Positions 27,165 to 36,640 of a DNA stretch of 64,000 nt are shown piece by piece (the stretch's first letter is position 1; every line of letters starts with the position of its first letter). Source of the stretch: Chitinophaga chungangae (GTDB lineage: Bacteria > Bacteroidota > Bacteroidia > Chitinophagales > Chitinophagaceae). Below the pieces are notes generated by a model. The model had not been told where the DNA came from. It was given only the letters and a program-made list of their open reading frames with translations, and did not search any database. Position numbers and translations under genes: made by a program. The stretch is from contig NZ_JAGHKP010000001.1 of NCBI RefSeq assembly GCF_017742215.1, positions 1 to 64,000 on the forward strand, in the 5' to 3' direction.

Positions 27165-27611
27165 TTACTCAGCTACCACTTCAAATTCCAGCTCGGTCTC
27201 ATTGCCTTTGCCGAAATCGAGGCGGGCCTTGTAAGTGCCCAGTTCTTTCACGTCGCCGATGATGTGAATGCGGCGGCGGTCGATCTCATAACCTTTCTGT
27301 TCTTTGATAGCGCGGGCGATCTGAACGCCGGTAACACTACCGAAGATTTTGCCGGAAGTACCGGTTTTGGCGCCGATCTTCACAGGGCCGGCCTTCAGCA
27401 CTTCTACCACTTTCGCGATCTCAGCCAACATTTTTTCTTCCTTCACTTTCGCTACTTTCAGACGCTCGTCCAGCTGCTTCAGGTTGGAATTGCTTGCTTC
27501 AACGGCAAACTTTTGAGGGATCAGGAAATTCCTGGCGTAACCGTTCTTCACGGTCACCAGTTCGTTTTTCCCGCCCAGGTTGTCTACGTCTTGTATTAAG
27601 ATTACTTGCAT
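27165..27611 (-). CDS. rplI: 50S ribosomal protein L9
   Basis: A 148-residue ribosomal protein that binds 23S rRNA and reaches out from the 50S surface. It has the standard N-terminal domain (MQVILIQDVDNLGG...VKNGYARNFLIP), the long connecting helix (about residues 40-75) and the C-terminal domain. Last gene of the S6-S18-L9 operon, 6 nt after rpsR. Confidence 0.98.
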   Translation of the reverse strand: MQVILIQDVDNLGGKNELVTVKNGYARNFLIPQKFAVEASNSNLKQLDERLKVAKVKEEKMLAEIAKVVEVLKAGPVKIGAKTGTSGKIFGSVTGVQIARAIKEQKGYEIDRRRIHIIGDVKELGTYKARLDFGKGNETELEFEVVAE

Positions 27612-27617
27612 TGTTTC

Positions 27618-27884
27618 TTACTTTAAAAGGTCAGTAACATAAGGCAATAAAGCCATTTGACGAGCTTTTTTGATAGCCTCAGCCACCTTGCGCTGGAATT
27701 TCAGCGAGTTGCCGGTGATACGGCGAGGCAGCATTTTCCCCTGATCGTTCAGGAATTTTTTCAGAAACTCGGCATCTTTGTAATCTACATACTTAATACC
27801 TAATTTCTTGAAGCGGCAGTATTTTTTCTGGCGCTTCTCTTGCTTAACCGCGGTTAAGTACTTGATCTCTTGTTTAACTGCCAT
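27618..27884 (-). CDS. rpsR: 30S ribosomal protein S18
   Basis: An 88-residue ribosomal protein, heterodimer partner of S6 on the 30S platform. The family core [19 protein letters not shown] and [20 protein letters not shown] is present, with a basic N-terminus. It lies between rpsF and rplI with gaps of 4-6 nt. Confidence 0.98.
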   Translation of the reverse strand: MAVKQEIKYLTAVKQEKRQKKYCRFKKLGIKYVDYKDAEFLKKFLNDQGKMLPRRITGNSLKFQRKVAEAIKKARQMALLPYVTDLLK

Positions 27885-27888
27885 AACT

Positions 27889-28242
27889 TTAAGCTTCTAC
27901 TGGTTTAGGTTCAGCCTCATAGTTACCCTTTTTCCTGGTGTTGTAAGCAACAGCGTGCTTGTCCAGTTTGGTAAACATGTAGCGCAATACATTTTCATCG
28001 CGGTTCAGCTGGATCTTCAGCTTGTCATTGAAGTCGGATGGCGCAGTGTATTCCAGAACCAGGTACATGCCCGTGGTTTTTTTCTGGATCGGATACGCCA
28101 GTGATTTCAGGCCCCAGGGATTCTCGTGCGAAACTTCGCCGCCGTTGTCTTTCACAAGGTCGACAAATTTCTTCTGGGCGGCTTTGTAGTCCTCCTCAGA
28201 GAGCACAGGGGTAAAAATCACCATCAATTCGTAGTTTGACAT
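27889..28242 (-). CDS. rpsF: 30S ribosomal protein S6
   Basis: A 117-residue 30S protein with the family opening [17 protein letters not shown] and the strand block [22 protein letters not shown]. It is the first gene of the rpsF-rpsR-rplI operon. An AAGGGA sequence just upstream of the ATG could serve as ribosome binding site. Confidence 0.98.
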   Translation of the reverse strand: MSNYELMVIFTPVLSEEDYKAAQKKFVDLVKDNGGEVSHENPWGLKSLAYPIQKKTTGMYLVLEYTAPSDFNDKLKIQLNRDENVLRYMFTKLDKHAVAYNTRKKGNYEAEPKPVEA

Positions 28243-28282
28243 AAATTTCCCTTGTTAGTGAATTAAAAATTAAAATGGAGTG

Positions 28283-28290
28283 CAAAGATA
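28283..28290 (-). promoter_or_regulatory. Probable -7 element of the rpsF operon promoter
   Basis: The minus strand reads TATCTTTG, a full match to TAnnTTTG, about 41 nt before the rpsF start. A TTTG -33 element at 19-21 nt is not seen. Confidence 0.45.
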
Positions 28291-28423
28291 GGGGTAATTT
28301 CTGATTCTTCCGCTTTACTGGCGCTAATTTCCGCTTTTTTTCACCCCCAACCCCGCATTCCCACCGATAAAAGATCCGGGACCCCGCAAGAAGGCCCCGG
28401 ATTCTGATTCAATAGATTGTCTA

Positions 28424-31400
28424 TCAGCGATTAATAAATATTTTCTTCACCTCAACCTTGTTGCCGCACTGCACCCTCAGCAAATAAATTCCCGAAGCCA
28501 TATTCCCCACGTCTACCGACCGGAAATTCATGCCCTTGTAGAAGTTCATTTTGGTCTGATATCTCACAATGCCTTGCAAATCAAATAACTGCATTGTGGC
28601 AGGGCCGCTTTCACGCGCATCCATGTAAATATACAGTTGCCGCCCGAGGATAAACCACAGCAGCCTGAACCACGATTCCCTGCTCAATACCAGCACGCTT
28701 TGTACCGGGCTGTATTGCTCCGTGCTATCCAGCCCGAACTGGTGCAGGCGGTAATTCCAGTACCCCGGCAGCACCGAGCCGTCGAAGCCCCGGTAAACCG
28801 CGCCCTGGCCGTTAACAGCCGTAGCCGCCAGGGTGTCCACCGGCTGCCAGTTGCGGCCGTTCAGCGAGCGTTCTACTACAAAATGACTGTTGTTGATCTC
28901 CCGGACGGTATTCCAGGTCAGTTCCACGCCGCCATCGTTTTCCCGCGCCGTGAACATCGTGATCTCCACCGGGTGCGCCAGCACCCGCAGGTCGTAACGG
29001 CTCAGGATGGGGAAGTGGTCGGATGTAAAATTGGAGTACGAAGGAATGAGCGATTCCACGCTGCGCACTACCCTGGCCGATCCCGGCAGGTAAGCGTACT
29101 GCATTTCGTTGGTGCCCATCGCATGGTCGATCATATCCGCGAAAGACGCAGTAGACCGCTGTTTAGCCAGGCTTAGCGCATATGTCAAAGGAATATAATC
29201 CAGGCTGTCCAGCTTAAAATCGATGTAGGAGGTCGTGGTATCCGGCGCCATTTGCGCGGTGATGGTACGGTCGAAATCGTCGTTGAAATCACCCAGCACG
29301 AGCACGTTTTTGTATGCGAAATGTGCATCCAGCGTGTCTTTCAACTCTTTCGCCCCGTTCCTGCGGCGGTGCCAGCTTTCGATGTAGTCCGCCGGGCCGT
29401 CGCCGGTATTGGCTTTCGCATGTATCACGATGAAATGGATGCGCGCGGAATCGCCGTTCAGGTTCACCATGGCTTCCATCAGGTAAGGGAAGCGGCCGGA
29501 CGACCAGTTGAAATACGCGTCCGCGCTGGCGTTTTTGCGCAATACGCCGTAAGTGCGCAGGTTTTTCACGAGGTCTTCGCGGTACACAAACGCCAGTTTC
29601 TGCGCGCTGTCGTATTGTGGGGAAGTGATACTGTCCACCCGGCTGCCAAAGTCAGACACGGTGTACCGGTACCCCGGCATCGAATCCACGATAGCTTTCA
29701 GCCGGACCGTGTCCACCACTTCAACAAGCGCGTAAATGTCGGCGTCGAGGCTTTTCAGCACTTTCAGCGCGTTGGTTTGCTGCAAGGCTTCGTTGGTGGG
29801 CCCGAATTGAGGATGGCCGAACCATTCCATATTCCAGTTCACCACTTTCAGCGAGCGCAGGCTGGTGCCCGAAAGCGAAACGCTGTTGCGCTGCAGGCCC
29901 GTTGAGCTGAAGCTGATATTGCCGTTGTAGTTTTGGTTGGCGGCGGAAGGCGCAAAACGCACCCAAATGGAATCCAGCGCTGCCACGGCTTCCGCGGCGG
30001 GAATGGTGACGCTGGAATGGTATTGAATGTTGTCTGTCGAAACTTCGAAATTCGCCGGCGCCGCGATCACCAGCGGCGCGGTAAGATCGCTGGCCCAATA
30101 GGTGAACGGCTGCGGCGCGGAACGCTGGCCCGCGGGCGCATAATCGAAATCCAGCTGCGAAGGCAGCGCGTACACATCAGGCGCGGGCGCCGCGGTGGTG
30201 TCGGAAATACGGATGTCGTCGAGCGTCCAGCGGCTGGCCTGCGCGGCGGGCGACGAAGTATAAACCCACGCGATGTACACGTCGGTTCCTTTGAACTGGC
30301 TGAGATTAATGCCGGAAGAAGTTTTCCATACATCGCTGCCCACTTCCGGGAAACGCCCGCTGATGCTGGTCCACGTGGCGCCGTGCGGATCGCCGCTACC
30401 GGGATAATCGGCGCTCACGCGTAATTCCAGCGAAGGGCCCTGGAAGGCGGAACGGCTGGCAAAGGCCAGCAGCGGAACGTTGAAGCCGCTCAGGTCGAAC
30501 GCGGGACTGATCAACCAGTCTTCATTTTCCCTTGCGCCACCCGAAAAACCATTGATCTGAACCCCGTTGCCGCTCTGGCCAAACGTAGTGCAGGTCCAGG
30601 TTTGCGCGCCGGTCACGTTGTGTTGCGTAAAACCGTCAGGCAGCATATTGCCGCAAACGGTGAAGGGGAAATCCAGCAGCTGGTCGCCGGTAGCAAAACG
30701 CCAGCCCGTACTGTCCGCGATGCCGGCAAAGCCGTTGCCGTTGGAATCCTGTATGGCATTGCTGTCCAGCGTAATGTAATATTCCCGGTTGCCACGCAGC
30801 CCCGCGGGAATGGAAAGCGTATTGGAAGAAACGATAATGCGCGGATCGGTGATGTTCAGCGTGAGCTGCGTGCCCTGGCCGAGATCGTGTACCCTTACCG
30901 AGCCGGTATTTTTACGGATATTTTCATCGAACGTAATGACGGCGTTGCTGCCGGGAACCGCGCCGGTGGTGCCATTGGCGGGCTGCAGGCTGCTGATGAC
31001 AGGTGAAACATCGTCTCCGCTCAGGCCCCAAACGGCCACGCTGTCTATGGCAAACGAAGGGCGCGAGCCCGCGCCGCTGATCTGCCGGTTCACCCAGCGG
31101 AGCTGCACCACCGGCTGGTTCTCGCATTCAGCAGGCAACAGCGCTTCCACAGACACGAGTTGCTGCGGGGTGGTAACGCCGGATGTGGTTTGTGTTTCGG
31201 TATTGTTCCGGTACACGGTGGAGGGCAGGGTGGTGAAGTTGCCATCCGTGCCCACACGGTATTGTAACGCCGCCTCGTTGATGCGGGTATTGGAATTGCC
31301 GTCGTAAGGATTGCGGAGCGTCATCACCTGGTACCGCACGCGCACATTGGTATTGGCCGCGGTGCTCACGCTCAGCGCCACCGCATTGTCTGCGCTGCCG

Positions 31401-31690
31401 CTGTTCAGATAACCGATCTTGCCATTGTAATTCAGCACGCCGTTGGTGGTGGAAGACGCGGTATTATTGGCCGCCAGGTTTTTGTCGCCCGCGGCGGGCA
31501 GCACGTTGAACGCGGAACCGGGCGCACCGCTCAATGCCCATCCCTGCCAGCCTTCCGGGTAAACGGTGGAAGCATGCGGCAGCGCTGAAAAGTCCTGCAG
31601 ATAAGGCAGGCCCTGGGGCGCGGGTTGCGTGCCTTGGGCAAAAACCAGTAAAGGGCATAGTAAAATAGCCAGGAGTAGAGGTTTTTTCAT
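28424..31690 (-). CDS. Secreted endonuclease/exonuclease/phosphatase-family protein with type IX sorting domain
   Basis: A 1088-residue multidomain protein. It has a signal peptide (residues 1-18), a beta-rich N-terminal region, an Ig-like Big_5-type domain with a calcium-site look (about 230-345, PVISSLQPANGTTGAVPG), a choice-of-anchor-type beta domain (about 348-500), another Ig-like stretch, and an endonuclease/exonuclease/phosphatase domain at about 612-910. The nuclease motifs are NWNMEWFG near 615, a Glu in ALVEVVD, GDFNDD near 800 and SDHFPI near 890. The last 75 residues (LFDLQGIVRYQ, SGIYLLRVQCG, KIFINR) are a type A C-terminal sorting signal of the type IX secretion system. It probably acts at the cell surface or outside on DNA or phosphoesters. 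It is monocistronic. Confidence 0.9.
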   Translation of the reverse strand: MKKPLLLAILLCPLLVFAQGTQPAPQGLPYLQDFSALPHASTVYPEGWQGWALSGAPGSAFNVLPAAGDKNLAANNTASSTTNGVLNYNGKIGYLNSGSADNAVALSVSTAANTNVRVRYQVMTLRNPYDGNSNTRINEAALQYRVGTDGNFTTLPSTVYRNNTETQTTSGVTTPQQLVSVEALLPAECENQPVVQLRWVNRQISGAGSRPSFAIDSVAVWGLSGDDVSPVISSLQPANGTTGAVPGSNAVITFDENIRKNTGSVRVHDLGQGTQLTLNITDPRIIVSSNTLSIPAGLRGNREYYITLDSNAIQDSNGNGFAGIADSTGWRFATGDQLLDFPFTVCGNMLPDGFTQHNVTGAQTWTCTTFGQSGNGVQINGFSGGARENEDWLISPAFDLSGFNVPLLAFASRSAFQGPSLELRVSADYPGSGDPHGATWTSISGRFPEVGSDVWKTSSGINLSQFKGTDVYIAWVYTSSPAAQASRWTLDDIRISDTTAAPAPDVYALPSQLDFDYAPAGQRSAPQPFTYWASDLTAPLVIAAPANFEVSTDNIQYHSSVTIPAAEAVAALDSIWVRFAPSAANQNYNGNISFSSTGLQRNSVSLSGTSLRSLKVVNWNMEWFGHPQFGPTNEALQQTNALKVLKSLDADIYALVEVVDTVRLKAIVDSMPGYRYTVSDFGSRVDSITSPQYDSAQKLAFVYREDLVKNLRTYGVLRKNASADAYFNWSSGRFPYLMEAMVNLNGDSARIHFIVIHAKANTGDGPADYIESWHRRRNGAKELKDTLDAHFAYKNVLVLGDFNDDFDRTITAQMAPDTTTSYIDFKLDSLDYIPLTYALSLAKQRSTASFADMIDHAMGTNEMQYAYLPGSARVVRSVESLIPSYSNFTSDHFPILSRYDLRVLAHPVEITMFTARENDGGVELTWNTVREINNSHFVVERSLNGRNWQPVDTLAATAVNGQGAVYRGFDGSVLPGYWNYRLHQFGLDSTEQYSPVQSVLVLSRESWFRLLWFILGRQLYIYMDARESGPATMQLFDLQGIVRYQTKMNFYKGMNFRSVDVGNMASGIYLLRVQCGNKVEVKKIFINR

Positions 31691-31896
31691 AAAGGGTCTT
31701 TCGTTTTGGGTGGATTAATCGGGGTTGTAAATTCGTATCCCTAAATTACGGCGGTTATTTCATCCGTCGTTAAAATGATATGATGATTTTGTTAATTTAA
31801 GATCTGAAAAACAGGGGCCGCCCGGTCAACTTGTCAGCTTCCGGGGCCATGGCACACCGTTTGACAACAATCCTCCCGTTAAAAACCGATAATCAT

Positions 31897-33723
31897 ATGC
31901 AGAAAGGTGCAATACGTGTACAAACAGAAAACATTTTCCCCATCATTAAAAAGTTCCTGTATTCAGATCATGACATCTTTTTACGCGAACTGGTGAGCAA
32001 CGCCGTGGATGCCACACAAAAGCTGAAAACCCTTGCCAGTGTGGGCGAATTTAAAGGAGACACCGGCAGTACCGACATTACGGTTGCATTGGATACGGAG
32101 AAAAAAACGATCACGATCTCAGACCGCGGCATTGGCATGACGGCTGAAGAAGTGGACAAATACATCAACCAGGTTGCTTTTTCCGGCGCAGAGGAGTTTG
32201 TGAAAAAGTACAAAGGCCAGGGCGATGGCGCCAACATCATCGGCCATTTCGGCCTCGGGTTTTATTCCTCCTTTATGGTGAGCGGCCAGGTGGAGATCAT
32301 CACGAAATCCTGGAAACCCGGCGCTACGGCCGTTCGCTGGGAATGCGACGGCAGCCCCGAATACCAACTGGAAGAAACGGAAAAGGCAGAACGCGGCACA
32401 GACATCGTGCTGCATATCAACGAAGAAAGTGAAGAATTCCTCGACGAGCACCGCATCCGCACCATTCTCGAAAAATTCTGCCGCTTCCTGCCCGTGCCCA
32501 TCAAATTCCAGGACACACAGATCAACAATACCACGCCTGCATGGGTGAAAAAGCCCAGCGAGCTTACCGCAGACGATTACCAGAATTTTTACAAAGAACT
32601 GTATCCCTTCGCGGAACCGCCGCTGTTCTGGATTCACCTGAACGTAGACTATCCGTTCAACCTCACCGGCATTCTTTATTTCCCGAAGATCACCAAATCG
32701 TACGAAATTCAGAAAGACAAGATCAGCCTTTACAGCAACCAGGTATTCGTAACCGATGAAGTGAAAAACATCGTGCCCGAGTTCCTCATGCTGCTGCATG
32801 GCGTGATCGATTCGCCGGACATCCCGCTGAACGTGAGCCGTAGCTACCTGCAGGGCGATCCCAACGTAAAAAAGATCAATGCGCATATCACTAAAAAAGT
32901 GGCGGACAAGCTCGATGAAATGTTCCGCGCCGACCGGAAATCTTTCGAAGAAAAATGGGAGCACATCGCGCTGTTCGTGAAATACGGCATGATGACGGAA
33001 GAGAAGTTCCTCGATAAAGCGAACAAGTTCCATCTCATGGAAGGCGCCGCCGGCGGCACTTTTTACACGCTGGAAGAATACCGGACCGCCACCGCCGCAT
33101 TGCAGACCAATAAAGAAAACAAACTCGTCGTGCTGTATGCCACCAATCCCGTACAGCAGGATAGCTACGTGAGCGCCGCCACCGCCAAAGGTTTCAAGGT
33201 GGTGAAGCTGGAAACGATGGTAGACGCCGGTTTCATCAATCACATGGAGCAGAAATGGGAAAACGTGCAGTTCACCCGTGTGGATGCAGACATTCCCGAC
33301 AACCTGATAGACCACGAAGCCAGCGCCCAGAGCGTGCTGAGCGAAGAGCAGGAAGGCAAACTGAAAGAATTGTTCGGCCAGCAGCTGACGCTGCCTTATA
33401 TCAAGGTGGAACTGAAAGGCCTTGGCGCGACGGACCAGCCGGTGATCGTTACACGCGGCGAGCTGATGCGCAGGATGAAAGACATGGCGGCCATGGGCGG
33501 CTCCGCGGCCAGCTGGTATGCCGGCATGCCGGATGAGGTGACGATGACCGTGAACGCGAACCACCCGATCTACCAGAACATCCTCCAGGAAGGTAATGGC
33601 GAGCTGCAGCAGAAACAGGTGCGCAACCTGGCAGACCTGGCGCTGCTTTCGCAGAACCTGCTTACCGGCGCGGACCTTACCGCGTTCGTGCAGCGCAGCG
33701 TGGAACTGATGGGCAATAAATAA
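31897..33723 (+). CDS. htpG: Chaperone HtpG (Hsp90)
   Basis: A bacterial Hsp90 of 608 residues, an ATP-dependent dimeric chaperone in the cytosol. The N-terminal ATPase motifs are intact: ELVSNAVDA, DRGIGMT and GHFGLGFYSSFMV. The middle domain follows (NVSRSYLQ), then the C-terminal dimerisation domain. The ATG at 31897 gives the expected start (MQKGAIRVQTENIFP). An upstream ATG at 31831 would add 22 residues not found in the family. No clear heat-shock operator was seen in the 206-nt divergent gap upstream. Confidence 0.96.
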   Translation: MQKGAIRVQTENIFPIIKKFLYSDHDIFLRELVSNAVDATQKLKTLASVGEFKGDTGSTDITVALDTEKKTITISDRGIGMTAEEVDKYINQVAFSGAEEFVKKYKGQGDGANIIGHFGLGFYSSFMVSGQVEIITKSWKPGATAVRWECDGSPEYQLEETEKAERGTDIVLHINEESEEFLDEHRIRTILEKFCRFLPVPIKFQDTQINNTTPAWVKKPSELTADDYQNFYKELYPFAEPPLFWIHLNVDYPFNLTGILYFPKITKSYEIQKDKISLYSNQVFVTDEVKNIVPEFLMLLHGVIDSPDIPLNVSRSYLQGDPNVKKINAHITKKVADKLDEMFRADRKSFEEKWEHIALFVKYGMMTEEKFLDKANKFHLMEGAAGGTFYTLEEYRTATAALQTNKENKLVVLYATNPVQQDSYVSAATAKGFKVVKLETMVDAGFINHMEQKWENVQFTRVDADIPDNLIDHEASAQSVLSEEQEGKLKELFGQQLTLPYIKVELKGLGATDQPVIVTRGELMRRMKDMAAMGGSAASWYAGMPDEVTMTVNANHPIYQNILQEGNGELQQKQVRNLADLALLSQNLLTGADLTAFVQRSVELMGNK

Positions 33724-33740
33724 CCGGAAGGAGATTTTGA

Positions 33741-33774
33741 AAGCGGGTAACCTGCAAAGGTTATCCGCTTTTTT
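33741..33774 (+). terminator. Rho-independent terminator after htpG
   Basis: AAGCGGGTAACC and GGTTATCCGCTT pair (one G-A mismatch) with a 6-nt loop, followed by six T residues. The remaining 220 nt before the next gene are AT-rich without clear signals. Confidence 0.82.
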
Positions 33775-33998
33775 ATGATCTTCAAAAAAAGATCAAAAAA
33801 ATAATACCGGGGAAAGAGCACGCGACTGCTTCCGGCAGGTCGTCATAATCACCGTTGTTGCATATATGAAATTCTGATAGATTATATTTTTTAATAAGCT
33901 GGTGGCTGGTTCCGGCGGATTGGAGCGGGAGAATTGGTATAATCATTGTCCCTGCAAGGTCAATCGAAAAACCAATTTAGTAACCATATCCACAATTC

Positions 33999-34814
33999 AT
34001 GAAGTACAGAATTATCCTTGGCGCCGCCATTATGTTGCTGATGGCCGCATGTGACAAAACCTCCACCGTAGACCCGGCGAAAAGCGAACCGGAAGCGGCG
34101 CCGCCTGCGGCGGGGAAACCGGCTCCACCGCAGGATTCCAGTGATTTTAGGACCCAGCAGACAGGGGTTACATTCCGTAAAGTGAACAACCCGAAAGAAG
34201 TAACGGATTATGTGCTGCAGATCCCTGCTTCGTATAACACAGACAAGACCAAACGCTGGCCGGTCATTATTTTCCTGCACGGCGTGGGCGAGCGTGGAAA
34301 TACGGTGAACGATCTGAACAAAGTGAAAAGGGCGGGCCTGGCGGGCGTTGCGGCGAAAAACCCGGATTTTCCTTATATCGTGATCTCCCCGCAGTGTAAA
34401 ACAGACAGCTGGTGGAATGTTCCCAGCCTGAACGTGTTATACGACGATATCCTGAAACAATACAACGTGGACCCGAAAAGGATCTATGTTACAGGCCTGA
34501 GCATGGGCGGTTTCGGTTGTTGGGAATGGGTGGCTGCTTACCCCTCGAAATTCGCGGCGGCAGTGCCCATCTGCGGCGTAGGGCCGGTAGCGAAAGCCTG
34601 TGCGCTGAAAGACAAGCCGGTGTGGGCGTTTCATAATGCGGACGATCCGACGGTGAATGTGTCCGGTTCCAGAAACATGGTGAATGCCATAAAAAACTGC
34701 GGCGGTAAAGTGATCAAATACACTGAAAACGCGACCGGCGGCCATGATGCCTGGACGAAAGCCTACAACGATCCCGCACTGTTCACCTGGCTGAGCGCGC
34801 AAACGCTGAAGTAG
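33999..34814 (+). CDS. Alpha/beta-hydrolase lipoprotein (esterase-like)
   Basis: A 271-residue lipoprotein with lipobox LMAAC and acylated Cys18, then a Pro/Ala-rich linker (about 25-48) and an alpha/beta-hydrolase domain. The nucleophile elbow is GLSMGG with Ser168, the oxyanion region is FLHGVGERG (about 93-100), the acid is Asp215 or Asp216 (HNADDP), and the catalytic His is His249 (GGHDAW). It resembles the phospholipase/carboxylesterase and PHB-depolymerase-like groups, so a surface or periplasmic carboxyl esterase is likely. Carbohydrate esters are a plausible substrate, but this is inference. Convergent with recJ, whose stop lies 1 nt away. Confidence 0.87.
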   Translation: MKYRIILGAAIMLLMAACDKTSTVDPAKSEPEAAPPAAGKPAPPQDSSDFRTQQTGVTFRKVNNPKEVTDYVLQIPASYNTDKTKRWPVIIFLHGVGERGNTVNDLNKVKRAGLAGVAAKNPDFPYIVISPQCKTDSWWNVPSLNVLYDDILKQYNVDPKRIYVTGLSMGGFGCWEWVAAYPSKFAAAVPICGVGPVAKACALKDKPVWAFHNADDPTVNVSGSRNMVNAIKNCGGKVIKYTENATGGHDAWTKAYNDPALFTWLSAQTLK

Positions 34815-34815
34815 C

Positions 34816-36522
34816 TCAGGAAGCGGATTCACGGATATCGATCACCTTCAGCTGAAGGGAAACGGTGCCGTTCCATTCATTTTCTTCCACGGTAAATACC
34901 ATATCAAAGGGTTTTTTATGGCTGATGATGTCGAATTTATCGGCCATAAAAAATCCTATCCCTGAAAACGATCCCCCGTTCCGTTGTTTGACGGACAATT
35001 TCAGGTGCTCTTCCTTCACTACTTTCGAAAACCCCGTATCGATCAGGTTCCTGGCGAGAAACACAGGGCGCAGGTTTTCCGGCCCCAGGGGCTCGAATTG
35101 CCGCATGATATTATAGAACGACGGCGTAAGGTCCGACAGGGTGATCTCCGTATCGATCACGATCTCCGGGATAAGCAGGTCTGGATTGATGGTAGCGGCC
35201 ACTACTTCCTCGAATTTCGCCTGGAAAGCAGGCACGTTTTCCGGCTTCATCGTCATGCCGGCGGCGTAAAAGTGCCCGCCGTAATTTTCCAGGAGGTCTT
35301 TACACTGATGAATGGCCTCGTACACGTTGAACCCGGAAACGGAGCGCGCGGAGCCGGCTACTTTATCGTTGCTTTGGGTAAGAATAATGGTGGGACGGTA
35401 ATAATATTTGTCGATCAGCCGGCTGGCCACGATGCCTACAACGCCTTTGTGCCAGTGCGGCTGGAAAAGCACGGTGGATTTCCGGTCCTGCATGGACAGG
35501 TCGTTCTGGATGATGCTGACGGCTTCCTGGGTGATGCTCATGTCCACACCTTTGCGTTCCATATTGTCGCCGTGCAGCATTTCGGCGAAAGCGTAGGCTT
35601 TGTCGAAATCCTTTTCGATGAAGAGGTTCACGGCTTTGCGCGCGTCGTCCATGCGGCCGGCGGCGTTTACGCGCGGTGCGATCACGAACACGAGGTTGGA
35701 AGTGGTCAGTTTTTCCTTGAGGTTGCTGAGCTGGATCAGCGCGCGGATACCTGCGCTGGGCGTATCGTTCACCTGCTTTACGCCGTGGAATGCGAGCACG
35801 CGGTTCTCGCCGGTCATCGGAACGATATCCGCCGCGATGCTGGTGGCCACGAGATCGAGGTAACGGTAAACGTCCTGCATGGGCCGGCCTTTTTTCTGGG
35901 CCAGTGCGCTGATCAGTTTAAAACCGATGCCGCAGCCGCTGAGCTCTTTGTAAGGGTAGGGGCATCCTTCCTGTTTGGGGTTGAGGATAGCCGCCGCGGG
36001 CGGCAGTTCCGGGTCGGGCAGGTGGTGGTCGCAGATGATAAAATCGATGCCGAGCGATTTGGCGTAAGTGATGTATTCGATGGACTTGATCCCGCAATCG
36101 AGCGCGATGACGAGGCCGAAATCATTGTCCCGGGCGTATTCTATGCCTTGCAGGGAAATGCCGTAACCTTCGCGGTAGCGATGCGGGATATAAAATTCGA
36201 TGTTGCTGTAAATGGATTCGAGGAAACCGTACACGGTGGCCACGGCAGTGGTGCCGTCCACATCGTAATCGCCGTAAATGAGGATCTTTTCCTGCCGGAA
36301 GAAGGCTTCTTCCAGGCGGGAGACTGCTTTGTCCATATCCTTCATGATCCAGGGGTCGTGAAGGTCGTCCAGGGAAGGGCGGAAAAAATGCCTGGCCTCT
36401 TCATACTTTGTAATACCTCTTTGCACCAGCAGGCGGCATAGGATGGGATGTATTTTCAAAGCTGACTGAAGCTGCTGCTCCTGTGTTGGTTGATATTTTT
36501 TTACTGTCCAGCGTTTCTGCAT
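34816..36522 (-). CDS. recJ: Single-stranded-DNA-specific exonuclease RecJ
   Basis: A 568-residue DHH-family 5'-3' exonuclease acting in recombinational and mismatch repair. The metal-binding motifs are in order: IYGDYDVDGTTA (about residues 80-91), the ALDCGI block, CDHHLPDPE (DHH motif) and NAAGRMDDAR. The DHHA1 domain with GGHFYAAGMT follows, then an OB-fold C-terminal domain. Length is typical. It is followed upstream by the polyprenyl synthetase gene on the same strand. Confidence 0.97.
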   Translation of the reverse strand: MQKRWTVKKYQPTQEQQLQSALKIHPILCRLLVQRGITKYEEARHFFRPSLDDLHDPWIMKDMDKAVSRLEEAFFRQEKILIYGDYDVDGTTAVATVYGFLESIYSNIEFYIPHRYREGYGISLQGIEYARDNDFGLVIALDCGIKSIEYITYAKSLGIDFIICDHHLPDPELPPAAAILNPKQEGCPYPYKELSGCGIGFKLISALAQKKGRPMQDVYRYLDLVATSIAADIVPMTGENRVLAFHGVKQVNDTPSAGIRALIQLSNLKEKLTTSNLVFVIAPRVNAAGRMDDARKAVNLFIEKDFDKAYAFAEMLHGDNMERKGVDMSITQEAVSIIQNDLSMQDRKSTVLFQPHWHKGVVGIVASRLIDKYYYRPTIILTQSNDKVAGSARSVSGFNVYEAIHQCKDLLENYGGHFYAAGMTMKPENVPAFQAKFEEVVAATINPDLLIPEIVIDTEITLSDLTPSFYNIMRQFEPLGPENLRPVFLARNLIDTGFSKVVKEEHLKLSVKQRNGGSFSGIGFFMADKFDIISHKKPFDMVFTVEENEWNGTVSLQLKVIDIRESAS

Positions 36523-36640
36523 GCAATATTATTGGCGGGAATAAAATTCCTCTGTTGGTTCTGACTTCTGTTGTAATATAAGGATGATTAGCGTATTTAC
36601 GCTAAAAGCGGGAAATTCTCCGGAACAGGGAGAAAAATTC

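Noticed and set aside
31691..31896. CIRCE-type heat-shock operator before htpG
   Set aside because: No 9-bp inverted repeat with a 9-nt spacer is present in the gap.
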